From positions 4,340,001 to 4,404,000 of the forward strand of contig NZ_CP107853.1 of the NCBI RefSeq assembly GCF_036013525.1: 64,000 nt of DNA, given 5' to 3'. Both the position numbers and the translations under genes were made by a program. Below the pieces are notes generated by a model. The model worked only from the letters and a program-made list of their open reading frames with translations. It had not been told where the DNA came from and ran no database searches. Shown one piece after another: positions 51,934 to 60,368 of this stretch. Numbering within the stretch: the stretch's first letter is position 1; each line of letters opens with the position of its first letter. The stretch comes from Nonomuraea sp. NBC_00507. GTDB taxonomy: Bacteria > Actinomycetota > Actinomycetes > Streptosporangiales > Streptosporangiaceae.

Positions 51934-52109
51934 CGTGGGGCCGCGGTAGCCCGAGGGGGCTGTGCTGACCTGCGAATGGGCTAGATGTTCGTGCCGGCGG
52001 CGAGCGAGATTCACTCAATGATCCGCCTAAAGTATGATTCCACCGCTCCGCTCGCCTCCTAAGCTGGAGCAATGCTCTTGGAAGGATCCACGCCCCCGCG
52101 TGGGCGCTC

Positions 52110-53000
52110 ATGACCTGGGTCGGCCTGATCATCGCCCTGGCCGGAGCGCTCGGATACGCGCTCGGCGCAGCCCTGCAACAGTACGAGGCGGTGGCCGAGG
52201 GTGCCTCGCTCAGGCTGGTCCGACGCCCTCGCTGGTGGATCGGCGGCGTCATCGGGTTCACCGGCGCCTGCCTGCATGCCGTTGCCCTGAGCTTCGCGCC
52301 GCTGGTCGCCGTCCAGCCCATCAGCGTCGCCACGCTGGTGTTCGCGGTGCCGCTGGCGGCGTTCATGTACGGGCGCAAGCCGTACAAGGCGGAGATCTTC
52401 GGCTCGATCGCGGTGGCCGTGGGGCTGCTCTGGCTGATGTTGCTGGTGCCGCACCACGACGTGCCGCCTCGGCTCGGTGCCGGAGCCGCACTCGGGTTCC
52501 TCGCCGTGATCGGGGCGATCGTCCTGGTCACCCAGGTGATGGCGGGCCGCGTCCACGGTCCCGGGCGGGCACTGCTGCTCAGCGTGGGGGCGGGGGCGGT
52601 CACCGCCAGCGTGTCGACGTTCGTGCGGGTGGTCGGCGGCGGCATGGAGGGCGATTGGGGGCGGCTGGTCCACTGGTTCACCCTCGCCGTGCCCGTGTTG
52701 CTGGTCTGCGCGGTGGTGCTGCTGCAGCGCTCGTACGCCGTGGGGTATTTCGGGATCGCGTACGCCGGCGTGCAGGTCGTCGACCCGATCACCTCGGTGC
52801 TGGCCGGCGCGCTCCTCCTCGGCGAGCCCCTGCCGACCAGCCCGTCCACCGCGATCCCCGCCCTGCTGGCCAGCGCCCTCACCATCGGCGGCACGATCAC
52901 CCTTGGCCGCCTTGCCCCCGATCACACCCAGCCGGGCTCGGTCGAGGTCCCCCCGGTGCCGTCCCCGCACCGGGTGACCGCGACCTCAGACGCCACCTGA
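52110..53000 (+). CDS. DMT-superfamily membrane protein (EamA/NIPA-like)
   Basis: 296 residues with nine or ten hydrophobic helices, beginning GLIIALAGALGYALGAALQQ, with VQPISVATLVFAVPLAAF and VVDPITSVLAGALLLGE, which mark the DMT/NIPA-like group. Probably a transporter, cation or metabolite unknown. Its 3' end overlaps the convergent monooxygenase gene by 15 bp. Confidence 0.82.
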   Translation: MTWVGLIIALAGALGYALGAALQQYEAVAEGASLRLVRRPRWWIGGVIGFTGACLHAVALSFAPLVAVQPISVATLVFAVPLAAFMYGRKPYKAEIFGSIAVAVGLLWLMLLVPHHDVPPRLGAGAALGFLAVIGAIVLVTQVMAGRVHGPGRALLLSVGAGAVTASVSTFVRVVGGGMEGDWGRLVHWFTLAVPVLLVCAVVLLQRSYAVGYFGIAYAGVQVVDPITSVLAGALLLGEPLPTSPSTAIPALLASALTIGGTITLGRLAPDHTQPGSVEVPPVPSPHRVTATSDAT

Positions 53001-54143
53001 TCGGGTGCATGTAGCCCCCATCGGTGGACGCCAGCTCAGCACCTCATCCATGGACCGCAACATCATGTCCGGCATGGTCCGGGCGGCCAGGGACATCCCC
53101 AGGTCGCGCAGCCGGACGGCCACCGGGTTACGGATCTTGGTCATCCCGCAGATGCGCCTCGACTGCCGCACGACCTTCGACGTCCGCCCCAGCCGGGCGG
53201 CGGTATAGGCACTGAGGCCGCCGCTACCCACCATGTGGGCGAGGACGACCGCGTCCTCGATCGCCTGACAGGCCCCCTGCCCCAGGTTCGGTGTCATCGC
53301 GTGCGCCGCGTCCCCGACCAGCGCCACCTTCCCGCGATGGAAGGCAGGCAGCGGAGTGTCGAAGGAGTAGACGTCGTTACGCTTGATCATCCCGGAATCG
53401 GCCGCCCGCAGGAGCGCGGGAATCGGCTCATGCCAGTCCCCGAACCTCCGCAGCAGCTCCTCCCGCTCGTCCTCGAACGCGGTGCCCGCAGGCAGCACAT
53501 CGGTCGCGTACACGTACACCATGTCATCGGCCAGCGGCATGACCCCGAATATCAGCCCTTTGCCCCAGCTCTCTGTGCTCCGGATCTCCAGATTCCCCCG
53601 GGGTACGAGACCCCGCCAGGCCGTAACCCCTGAGTACGTCGGACCAGGGTGCTCAGGAAAGAGCGCCTGCCGGACCTTCGAGTGAATGCCGTCGGCGGCC
53701 ACGATCAGGTCCGCCCGGAGATCACCTTCATGGGTACGCACGATGCCCTCGCCGGCGTCCACACCGGACACGCTGATCCCCAACCGCAGCCGATCGGCCC
53801 CCAGCGCGTCCGCGAGCACCTCCATCAGCGTGGCCCGCAGCGTGACGACCACCGAATCCCCGTAGCGGGCCTGCGCCGCATCGGGCGTGGTCCGCACCAG
53901 CCACGGCCCGTTGCCCCGGCGAATCCCCACCTGTCCCTGGATCCTGGACAACTTGCGTAGGTGATCCCCGAGCGCGAGGGTGTCGAGCGCCTTGAGGGCG
54001 TTGGCCGCGATCGCCAGCCCCGACCCGACCGGATCGATCTTGGGGGCTCGCTCCAACACGGTCACGTCCCACCCGTTGCGCCGCAGCGCGATGCCGCTGC
54101 TCAGCCCGCCGATCCCGCCGCCGATCACTACAGCCCTGGGCAT
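52986..54143 (-). CDS. FAD-dependent monooxygenase (aromatic hydroxylase type)
   Basis: 385 residues. RAVVIGGGIGGLSSGIAL is the FAD-binding GxGxxG, ADLIVAADGIHSKVRQALF carries the DG motif, and VALVGDAAHAMTPNLGQGAC the GD motif of class A flavoprotein monooxygenases. The enzyme hydroxylates a small, often aromatic, substrate with NAD(P)H and O2. ATG 54143 fits GGGGG 7 nt upstream. It is divergent from a TetR gene with three operators between, so it is probably induced by its substrate or a drug. Confidence 0.9.
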   Translation of the reverse strand: MPRAVVIGGGIGGLSSGIALRRNGWDVTVLERAPKIDPVGSGLAIAANALKALDTLALGDHLRKLSRIQGQVGIRRGNGPWLVRTTPDAAQARYGDSVVVTLRATLMEVLADALGADRLRLGISVSGVDAGEGIVRTHEGDLRADLIVAADGIHSKVRQALFPEHPGPTYSGVTAWRGLVPRGNLEIRSTESWGKGLIFGVMPLADDMVYVYATDVLPAGTAFEDEREELLRRFGDWHEPIPALLRAADSGMIKRNDVYSFDTPLPAFHRGKVALVGDAAHAMTPNLGQGACQAIEDAVVLAHMVGSGGLSAYTAARLGRTSKVVRQSRRICGMTKIRNPVAVRLRDLGMSLAARTMPDMMLRSMDEVLSWRPPMGATCTRSGGV

Positions 54144-54160
54144 CACACGACCCCCTCACT

Positions 54161-54218
54161 ACTACGTCTGTAGTCTCACCATACTACGCCTGTAGTTCAG
54201 GTGCACTACCGCTGTAGT
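54161..54218. promoter_or_regulatory. Three TetR-type operators ACTAC-n4-GTAGT at exact 22-bp spacing
   Basis: ACTACGTCTGTAGT (54161-54174), ACTACGCCTGTAGT (54183-54196) and ACTACCGCTGTAGT (54205-54218) are imperfect 14-bp palindromes with identical arms. Starts are exactly 22 bp apart, about two helical turns, so bound proteins would sit on one face of the DNA. They fill the gap between the monooxygenase and TetR genes. The last overlaps a TAGTAT (54215-54220) suitable as a -10 element. Confidence 0.85.
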
Positions 54219-54228
54219 ATCGGGATCC

Positions 54229-54786
54229 GTGAAGCGTTCGGAGACCGTTGCGGACACGGCCATCACGTTGCTGGCCGAGCGAGGCATGCGCGGCCTCACC
54301 CACCGAGCCGTCGACGAGGCCGCGGGCCTGCCGCCCGGTTCCACCTCCAACCTGGCCCGCACCCGCGCCGCCCTGCTGGAGCTGACCTTGTCGCGGCTCA
54401 CGGAGCTGGAGCTGCGGGCGCTCGCGCCGGCGTACCGGAGCGAGGCGCTGGAGCTGTCCGACCTGTCCGCTGTGATGGGCGAGGCGCTGCACATCCAGCT
54501 CCAGGACCGCAGGCGCACGCTGGCCCGTTACGAGCTGGCGCTGGAGGCGACGCGGCGGCCCGAGCTGCGCGAGATCTACGACGCGGCGGGCCGCCGTTTC
54601 CGCGATCCCGCCGTCGCCCTGCTGGCCGCGGTGGGCTCACGTGATCCGGTACGGCACGCTCGCCAGCTGGTGGCCTTCGGCGAAGGCCTCATGTTCGACG
54701 CCATCGCGGGCGCCGGTGCCATGCCCACCTTGGACGAGCTCATCGAGGCCATGCGAGACCTCCTGACCGGCATGCTCGGCACCTGA
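54229..54786 (+). CDS. TetR-family transcriptional regulator
   Basis: 185 residues with the TetR helix-turn-helix at 7-50 (TAITLLAERGMRGLTHRAVD, EAAGLPPGSTSNLARTRAAL) and a helical ligand domain. GTG 54229 lies 8 bp after a likely -10 (TAGTAT), so the mRNA may be leaderless; no ribosome site is visible. Operators upstream suggest it represses itself and the divergent monooxygenase. Confidence 0.9.
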   Translation: MKRSETVADTAITLLAERGMRGLTHRAVDEAAGLPPGSTSNLARTRAALLELTLSRLTELELRALAPAYRSEALELSDLSAVMGEALHIQLQDRRRTLARYELALEATRRPELREIYDAAGRRFRDPAVALLAAVGSRDPVRHARQLVAFGEGLMFDAIAGAGAMPTLDELIEAMRDLLTGMLGT

Positions 54787-54789
54787 CGG

Positions 54790-55368
54790 TCACCCGCGAT
54801 GCAGGCGAGCCCGGTGTTCCGGCCACTCCTCTTCGAGGATGCCGAAACAGACCGTGTCACGCCAGGTGCCGTCGGGCCTCTTGCGGTGCCGTCGCAGGGT
54901 GCCCTCATGGAACCCGCCGATGCGCTTGATGGCGTTCTGGGAGCGGAGGTTGAGGTTGTCGGTCTTGAGCAGGACGCGGTTGTAGCCGAGTTCGAAGGCG
55001 TGGTCGATGAGCAGCAGCTTGCAAGCGGTGTTGACGGCGGTGCGCCAGACCGCGCGGCCGTACCAGGTCCAGCCGATTTCGACGCTCGCCTCGAAGCCCG
55101 GCACGTCGGCGTAGGTGGTCCAGCCGACGGCCTGTCCGCTCTCCTTGAGCACCACGGCGAAGGGGATGTGCTTGTCGTCGTGGATCAGTCCCAGTGCGAC
55201 CTTGCCCAGCTCCTCCTCCGACCGCGGGGTGGCGACGGACATCCAGCGCCACACCTCCTCGTCCCCGCCTCCGGCGGCGAACAGGTCGGGCACGTGGTGG
55301 AGGGCGAGCGGCTCGAGTCGGACGACCTCGTTCTCGAGCACCACAGGGGCAGGCAACTTCGTGGTCAT
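54790..55368 (-). CDS. GNAT-family N-acetyltransferase (RimJ/RimL-like)
   Basis: 192 residues of the RimJ/RimL branch: VRLEPLALHHVPDLFAA, EIGWTWYGRAVWRTAVNTAC and YNRVLLKTDNLNLRSQNAIK, where the acetyl-CoA-binding region and the LRSQNAI motif are typical. Acceptor unknown (protein N-terminus or small molecule). ATG 55368. Convergent with the TetR gene, 3 bp apart. Confidence 0.88.
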   Translation of the reverse strand: MTTKLPAPVVLENEVVRLEPLALHHVPDLFAAGGGDEEVWRWMSVATPRSEEELGKVALGLIHDDKHIPFAVVLKESGQAVGWTTYADVPGFEASVEIGWTWYGRAVWRTAVNTACKLLLIDHAFELGYNRVLLKTDNLNLRSQNAIKRIGGFHEGTLRRHRKRPDGTWRDTVCFGILEEEWPEHRARLHRG

Positions 55369-55448
55369 GGCGGCAACCCTAAGGGGAGCCGAATGTCAGG
55401 ATTATGGCCACATGGCGGTTTTTGCGGGAGACCACCTGTCGACACGCA

Positions 55449-55464
55449 TACCGGCCGGTCGGTA
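55449..55464. promoter_or_regulatory. TetR-type operator TACCGGCCGGTCGGTA before the acyl-CoA dehydrogenase operon
   Basis: TACCGGCCGGTCGGTA ends 10 bp before ATG 55475. It shares ACCG-n4-GTCGGT with the palindrome upstream of the TetR gene (59458-59474), linking the operon to that regulator. Same-protein binding is inferred from identity of arms. Confidence 0.7.
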
Positions 55465-55474
55465 GGCTCACGTC

Positions 55475-56677
55475 ATGGACTTCGCCTTTGACAAAGTCAC
55501 CGAGGACCTGCGCGAGCGTCTGCTGCGCTTCATGGACGAATGCGTCTACCCCGCCGAGCCTGCCTTCGAGGGGCAGGCGGCGACCAGCGGCTGGAGCACG
55601 CCGCCGCTGATGTCCGATCTGAAGGACGAGGCCAGGAAGCGCGGCCTGTGGAACCTGTTCCTGCCGGGCGAGCATGGCGCCGGGCTGACGAACCTCCAAT
55701 ACGCGCCCCTCGCCGAGATCATGGGCCGGAGTCCCACCATCGCGCCCACCGCCACCAACTGCGCCGCGCCCGACACCGGCAACATGGAAGTGCTGTCGAT
55801 GTTCGGCAGCGAGTGGCAGCGCAAGGAATGGCTGCAGCCGCTGCTCGACGGCGAGATCCGCTCCGCGTTCGCGATGACCGAGCCCGACGTGGCCTCCTCC
55901 GATGCCACCAACATCGCCACCTCGATCGTGCGCGACGGCGACGAGTACGTCATCAACGGTCGTAAGTGGTTCATCTCGGGCGCGATGAACCCGAACTGCA
56001 AGATCTTCATCGTCATGGGCAAGACGAATCCCGACGCGCCCACGCACCGCCAGCAGAGCATGATCCTGGTGCCCCGCGGCACGCCCGGCCTGCACATCAA
56101 GCGCGGCATGCGCGTGTTCGGCTACACCGACGCCGACCACGGCGGCCACGCCGAGATCGAGTTCCAGGACGTCCGCGTCCCGGCCGAAAACCTGATCGGC
56201 GAGGAAGGCGGCGGCTTCGCCATCGCCCAGGCCAGACTCGGGCCCGGCCGCATCCACCACTGCATGCGCCTGATCGGCATGGCCGAGCGGGCGGTCGAGC
56301 TCATGTGCAAGCGGGCGCTGGCCAGGACCACGTTCGGCAAGCCCGTCGCGCAGCAGGGCGTCGTCCAGGACTGGATCGCCGAGTCCCGCATCAAGATCGA
56401 GCAGCTGCGCCTGCTCGTGCTCAAGACCGCCTGGCTCATGGACACGGTGGGCAACCAGGGCGCCCACACCGAGATCCAGGCCATCAAGATCTCCACCCCG
56501 ATCACCGTGGAGTGGATCCTCGACAAGGCCGTGCAGGTGCATGGCGCGGGCGGCGTCTCGCAGGACTTCCCGCTGGCCGCGCTGTGGGCTGGCGCCCGCT
56601 CGCTGCGCCTGGCGGACGGCCCCGACGAGGTGCACAAGCGGTCGCTGGCCTATCGCGAGCTCAAGAGGTGGATGTGA
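55475..56677 (+). CDS. Acyl-CoA dehydrogenase (ACAD10/11-like)
   Basis: 400 residues. FAMTEPDVASSDATN and VINGRKWFISGAMN are the FAD/substrate-binding beta-domain motifs, RTTFGKPVAQQG and QVHGAGGVSQDF the C-terminal ones, ending LRLADGPDEVHKRSLAYRE as in the ACAD10/11 branch. It dehydrogenates acyl-CoA at the alpha-beta position, with electrons passed to ETF. First gene of a three-gene operon; stop overlaps the next start (GTGA). Confidence 0.93.
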   Translation: MDFAFDKVTEDLRERLLRFMDECVYPAEPAFEGQAATSGWSTPPLMSDLKDEARKRGLWNLFLPGEHGAGLTNLQYAPLAEIMGRSPTIAPTATNCAAPDTGNMEVLSMFGSEWQRKEWLQPLLDGEIRSAFAMTEPDVASSDATNIATSIVRDGDEYVINGRKWFISGAMNPNCKIFIVMGKTNPDAPTHRQQSMILVPRGTPGLHIKRGMRVFGYTDADHGGHAEIEFQDVRVPAENLIGEEGGGFAIAQARLGPGRIHHCMRLIGMAERAVELMCKRALARTTFGKPVAQQGVVQDWIAESRIKIEQLRLLVLKTAWLMDTVGNQGAHTEIQAIKISTPITVEWILDKAVQVHGAGGVSQDFPLAALWAGARSLRLADGPDEVHKRSLAYRELKRWM

Positions 56678-57837
56678 ACGAGGCGGAGATCAAGGAGCGG
56701 GTCGCGGCGTTCCTCGGCGAGCACGATCCCGGCGGGGACCGGCTGGCGTTCCTGCGGGCGAGGTTCGACGCCGGGCTGGCCTGGGTGTGGTTCCCCGAAG
56801 GGCTCGGCGGGCTGGGGGTGGCCAGGGAGCTGCAGCAGGTCGTGGAGCGGGAGCTGTCCGGCACGCCGCAGATCAACACCGGTGTCCAGGGCATCGGACT
56901 CGGCATGGCCGCGCCGACGATCCTGGCGTTCGGCACGGAGGAGCAGAAGCGCCGCTTCCTGCGCCCGCTGTGGACGGGGGAGGAGATCTGGTGCCAGCTC
57001 TTCAGCGAGCCGGGCGCCGGGTCGGACCTGGCCACGCTCGCGACCAGGGCGGTCAGGGACGGGGACGAATGGGTCGTGGACGGCCAGAAGGTGTGGACGT
57101 CCGGCGCCCATCATGCGCGGTGGGGCATCCTTGTTACCCGTACCGACCCTGACGTGCCGAAACACCGCGGGATGACGTACTTCGTGTGCGACATGCACGC
57201 GCCCGGCGTCGAGGTGCGGCCGCTGCGGCAGATCACCGGCGAGGCCGAGTTCAACGAGGTGTTCCTCACCGGCGTGCGGCTGCCCGACGACCTGCGGCTC
57301 GGCGAGGTCGGCGATGGCTGGCGGGTGGCGCAGACCACGCTCATGAACGAGCGGGTCGCCATCGGCGGCGCGCCCGTGCGGCGCGGCGGCGGCATGGTCG
57401 GGCCCGTGCTCGACGCCTGGCACGCGCACCCCGAGCTGCGTACGCACGACCTGCACCAGCGGTTGCTGGCGCTCTGGGTGGAGGCCGAGGTCACCCGCCT
57501 GTCGGGGACGCGGCTGCGCGAGCAGCTCGCCGCCGGGCACCCCGGGCCCGAGGGATCGGGCATGAAGTTGTCGTTCGCCAAGCTCAACCAGGCGCTGTCC
57601 GGATTCGAGGTCGAGTTCCAGCGCGACCTGGGCTACGACGACTGGGCGTTCCGCCGCTCGGAGGACGTCGACTTCTACGGCCGCGGCCCCGGATACCGCT
57701 ACCTGCGGGCCAAGGGCAACTCGATCGAGGGCGGCACGTCCGAGATCCTGCGCAACATCATCGCCGAGCGGGTGCTCGGCCTGCCCTCGGAGCCCCGCGT
57801 CGACAAGGACGTGCCCTGGAAGGACCTGCCGCGATGA
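56674..57837 (+). CDS. Acyl-CoA dehydrogenase (FadE-like, subunit with EGGTSE)
   Basis: 387 residues from GTG 56674. CQLFSEPGAGSDLATLATRA and VVDGQKVWTSGAHHA are the FAD-binding motifs; GNSIEGGTSEILRNIIAERV near the C-terminus is the classical flavin/nucleotide-binding loop. It overlaps both neighbours by 4 bp. With the next, shorter protein it resembles the alpha2-beta2 heterotetrameric dehydrogenases known from actinobacterial side-chain and branched acyl-CoA degradation (inference). Confidence 0.93.
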   Translation: MNEAEIKERVAAFLGEHDPGGDRLAFLRARFDAGLAWVWFPEGLGGLGVARELQQVVERELSGTPQINTGVQGIGLGMAAPTILAFGTEEQKRRFLRPLWTGEEIWCQLFSEPGAGSDLATLATRAVRDGDEWVVDGQKVWTSGAHHARWGILVTRTDPDVPKHRGMTYFVCDMHAPGVEVRPLRQITGEAEFNEVFLTGVRLPDDLRLGEVGDGWRVAQTTLMNERVAIGGAPVRRGGGMVGPVLDAWHAHPELRTHDLHQRLLALWVEAEVTRLSGTRLREQLAAGHPGPEGSGMKLSFAKLNQALSGFEVEFQRDLGYDDWAFRRSEDVDFYGRGPGYRYLRAKGNSIEGGTSEILRNIIAERVLGLPSEPRVDKDVPWKDLPR

Positions 57838-58877
57838 CACTCCTTTACTCCGAGGTCGAGGAGGAGCTGCGGGCGGCCGTGCGCGGGCTGCTCGCCGACC
57901 GGTGCCCGCCCGCCGCGGTGCTGAAGCGGATCGAGTCCGACCCCTATGACCTGGACCTGTGGAAGACGCTGGCCGGCGAGATCGGCGTGGCCGGGCTGCT
58001 GATCCCCGAAGAGCTCGGCGGCGCCGGCGCGTCGGCCAGCGAGGTGGCCGTCGTGCTGGAGGAGCTGGGCCGGGCGGTGGCGCCGGTGCCGTTCTTCACC
58101 AGCTCGGTGCTGGCCACCCAAGCGCTGCTGCCGACCGGGGACGCCCTGCTCGGAGAGCTGGCCGAGGGCCGGACGACGGCCGCGCTGGCGGTGTCGTTCG
58201 CGGCCTCGCCGTACCGGCCGCTGCGTGGCTCGTCGGTGCGGATCGAGGACGGGCGGCTGTCGGGCACGGTCACCGGCGTGGCCGGGGCGGACGTGGCCGA
58301 CGTGCTGCTCGTGCCGGTGGACGGCGACCTGTACACCGCCGAAGGGGCGGCCGTGGAGCTCGTGCCGTCGCTCGACCTGACCAGGCCGGTGGCCACCGTC
58401 ACGTTCGAGCGGGCGCGGGCCCGCCGCGTCGGGGCCTGCGACCTGGCCGCGGTGCTGCGCTCCGGCGCGGCGCTGCTGGCCTCCGAACAGCTCGGGGTGG
58501 CCGAGTGGTGCCTCGAGTCAACGCTCGCCTACGTCAAGGAGCGCCACCAGTTCGCCCGTCCCGTCGGCTCCTTCCAGGCGATCAAGCACCGGCTGGCCGA
58601 CCTGTGGCTGGACGTGGTCAGGGCAAGGGCCGCCGCCAGGAACGCGGTCGCCGACCCTTCGCCGCTCTCCGTGGCCGTGGCCCAGTCATGGAACGCCGCC
58701 GTGGCCGTACACGCCGCCGAGGAGGCCCTGCAGTTGCACGGCGGGATCGGGATGACGTGGGAGCACCCCGTCCATCTCTATCTCAAGCGCGCCAAGGCCG
58801 CCGAGATCGCACTGGGCACGCCCGGCGACCACCGTGAGGCGCTGTCCTCACTCGCCGGCGTCCCCGGCCCCGAGTGA
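57834..58877 (+). CDS. Acyl-CoA dehydrogenase-like second subunit
   Basis: 347 residues. N-terminal helical domain (MTLLYSEVEEELRAAVRGLL, GVAGLLIPEELGGAG), a shortened middle domain without the usual SEPxAGSD, and the C-terminal RHQFARPVGSFQAIKHRLAD and LQLHGGIGMTWEHPVHLYL. The EGGT loop is absent, so it probably depends on a partner, most likely the preceding FadE-like protein. Its end overlaps the convergent TetR gene by 30 bp. Confidence 0.88.
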   Translation: MTLLYSEVEEELRAAVRGLLADRCPPAAVLKRIESDPYDLDLWKTLAGEIGVAGLLIPEELGGAGASASEVAVVLEELGRAVAPVPFFTSSVLATQALLPTGDALLGELAEGRTTAALAVSFAASPYRPLRGSSVRIEDGRLSGTVTGVAGADVADVLLVPVDGDLYTAEGAAVELVPSLDLTRPVATVTFERARARRVGACDLAAVLRSGAALLASEQLGVAEWCLESTLAYVKERHQFARPVGSFQAIKHRLADLWLDVVRARAAARNAVADPSPLSVAVAQSWNAAVAVHAAEEALQLHGGIGMTWEHPVHLYLKRAKAAEIALGTPGDHREALSSLAGVPGPE

Positions 58878-59447
58878 GGAGAGCAGCAGGTCGGCGAAGT
58901 GCCTGCCCACCTGGGCGCCGGTCAGCGGCCCGTTCGCGTGGAACCACGTGCCCAGGTGGTGCACCGAGCCGAAGAAGTAGTCCACGACCAGCTCGGCGGG
59001 CACCTTGTCACTGAAAACCCCCGTGCGCTGCCCTTCGGCCACCAGCTCGCGGAATCGCTCGTGGTAACGGCGGCGCTCGGCCCGCACGGTCTTCTGCGTC
59101 TCGGGCGCGAGCAGGTGCATCGACCTGAAGAAGATCTTGGAGTCGTCGAGGTTCGCGGTCGTGGTCTCCACGACGTCGGCCGCCGCCTTGTGCAGGCGCT
59201 CCTTCAGCGTGCCCGGGCTGTCGGCGATCTGCGTCAACCGGTCCATCTGCATGCGCAGCACCCGGGCGTAGATCTCGTGCAGTAGATCGTCTTTGGAGTC
59301 GAAATAGTGGTACATGGCGCCCTTGGTGACGCCGGCGGCTGATACGACCTCCTGTACAGAGGTGCCCTCGAACCCGCGCTCGGCGAACAAGCGGGTCGCC
59401 TCGGCCAGGAGCCGCTGCCTTACCGGTTCCTCTTTCACATGAGTCAC
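58848..59447 (-). CDS. TetR-family regulator of the acyl-CoA dehydrogenase operon
   Basis: 199 residues. Helix-turn-helix at 10-55 (EATRLFAERGFEGTSVQEVV, AAGVTKGAMYHYFDSKDDLL), ligand domain with a C-terminus typical of acyl-CoA-responsive members (YFFGSVHHLGTWFHANGPLT). It is convergent with the operon but its promoter carries the same palindrome as the operon promoter. Probably a repressor relieved by an acyl-CoA (inference). Confidence 0.9.
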   Translation of the reverse strand: MTHVKEEPVRQRLLAEATRLFAERGFEGTSVQEVVSAAGVTKGAMYHYFDSKDDLLHEIYARVLRMQMDRLTQIADSPGTLKERLHKAAADVVETTTANLDDSKIFFRSMHLLAPETQKTVRAERRRYHERFRELVAEGQRTGVFSDKVPAELVVDYFFGSVHHLGTWFHANGPLTGAQVGRHFADLLLSSLGAGDAGE

Positions 59448-59457
59448 GGACCTAGCA

Positions 59458-59474
59458 TACCGACTGGTCGGTTA
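59458..59474. promoter_or_regulatory. TetR-type operator TACCGACTGGTCGGTTA
   Basis: ACCGAC (59459-59464) and GTCGGT (59467-59472) form a perfect 6-bp inverted repeat with a TG spacer, 11 bp upstream of the TetR start. It matches the site at 55449. Resembles, as I recall, the TACCGACCG-type site of the Thermus fatty-acid regulator PfmR. Confidence 0.75.
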
Positions 59475-59600
59475 CTGGCCTTGCTGGTTCGAATGGCGTC
59501 ACCTTAGGCTTGCCTTGGTTCGCGGAAGGGTATCCCTTGACCGGCGAGGGATCTTCGGCGTGGCAGATCCTGTTTCACCTACTCATTCGGGGAGTTTGCC

Positions 59601-60368
59601 GTGCCCGGTGGCTCTATCTACGTGCAGCCAAGCGAGAAATACACAGGGAATTCCCCCCAGTGGTGGTATGAGAAGTTCTGGCGTGAAGATGCCCAGAACC
59701 GCCGCCGGGCGAGATACGTCAAGACGGCTGTGGGGTTCGTCCTGGGCGTGGCGCTGGCGATCAGGTTCGACCTCACGGGCGCCGCGCCGTTCATCGGCCT
59801 CCTCCTCGGCGGCCTGGTCGCCGGGGGCGACTGGTTCCTCGACTGGCGTTCGTTCCACGCGACCGCGGTCTGGCGTGGGGCGAAGCGCGGTGAGGTGATC
59901 ACAGGAAGGCTCCTGCGCAGGTCGCTCGGCAAGCAGGGCTACAACGTGCTCGACGGCCGCGCCATCCGTGACCAGGCCTCCATCGACCACCTGGTCATCG
60001 GCCCGGCCGGCGTGTGGATCGTCGACAACGAGTCCTGGAGCCCCGACACCGAGATCGCCTGCTACGCCGGGCGGCTGTTCTTCGGCGAGAAGTACGGCTC
60101 CAAAGAGGCCAAGGCGCTGGTGGGAACCGCCGAGGCGTTCGCCGATCTGCTGACCCGCGAGACGGGCGTCCCGGTGACGATCTCCCCCATGCTCGCGGTC
60201 CACTGTGGGGACATGCCCAAGGGCGGCATCCTGGTGGCCGAGGGGCTCACGCTGCTCAAGCCCCGGCTGGCGGCCAAGGTGATCAAGGCGGCCGAGGGGC
60301 GGGTCTACACCGAGGAGCAGATCGAGCTGCTCACCCGCACGGCGGCCAGGGCGCTGCAGAAGGTCTAA
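59601..60368 (+). CDS. NERD-domain (nuclease-related) membrane protein
   Basis: 255 residues. Two hydrophobic helices near residues 40-75 (TAVGFVLGVALAIRF; APFIGLLLGGLVAGG) precede a NERD domain: GEVITGRLLRRSLGKQGYNV, ASIDHLVIGPAGVWIVDNES (D...E-like core; the usual catalytic ExK is VDNES) and KALVGTAEAFADLL. NERD resembles restriction-like endonuclease folds, but most have unknown activity. GTG 59601 after GGGGAG. Confidence 0.8.
   Translation: MPGGSIYVQPSEKYTGNSPQWWYEKFWREDAQNRRRARYVKTAVGFVLGVALAIRFDLTGAAPFIGLLLGGLVAGGDWFLDWRSFHATAVWRGAKRGEVITGRLLRRSLGKQGYNVLDGRAIRDQASIDHLVIGPAGVWIVDNESWSPDTEIACYAGRLFFGEKYGSKEAKALVGTAEAFADLLTRETGVPVTISPMLAVHCGDMPKGGILVAEGLTLLKPRLAAKVIKAAEGRVYTEEQIELLTRTAARALQKV

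Noticed and set aside
59500..59520. Second iron box (CACCTTAGGCTTGCCTTGG)
   Set aside because: Only one half resembles TTAGGCTAACCTAA; the other half deviates too much, and the NERD gene has no iron link.
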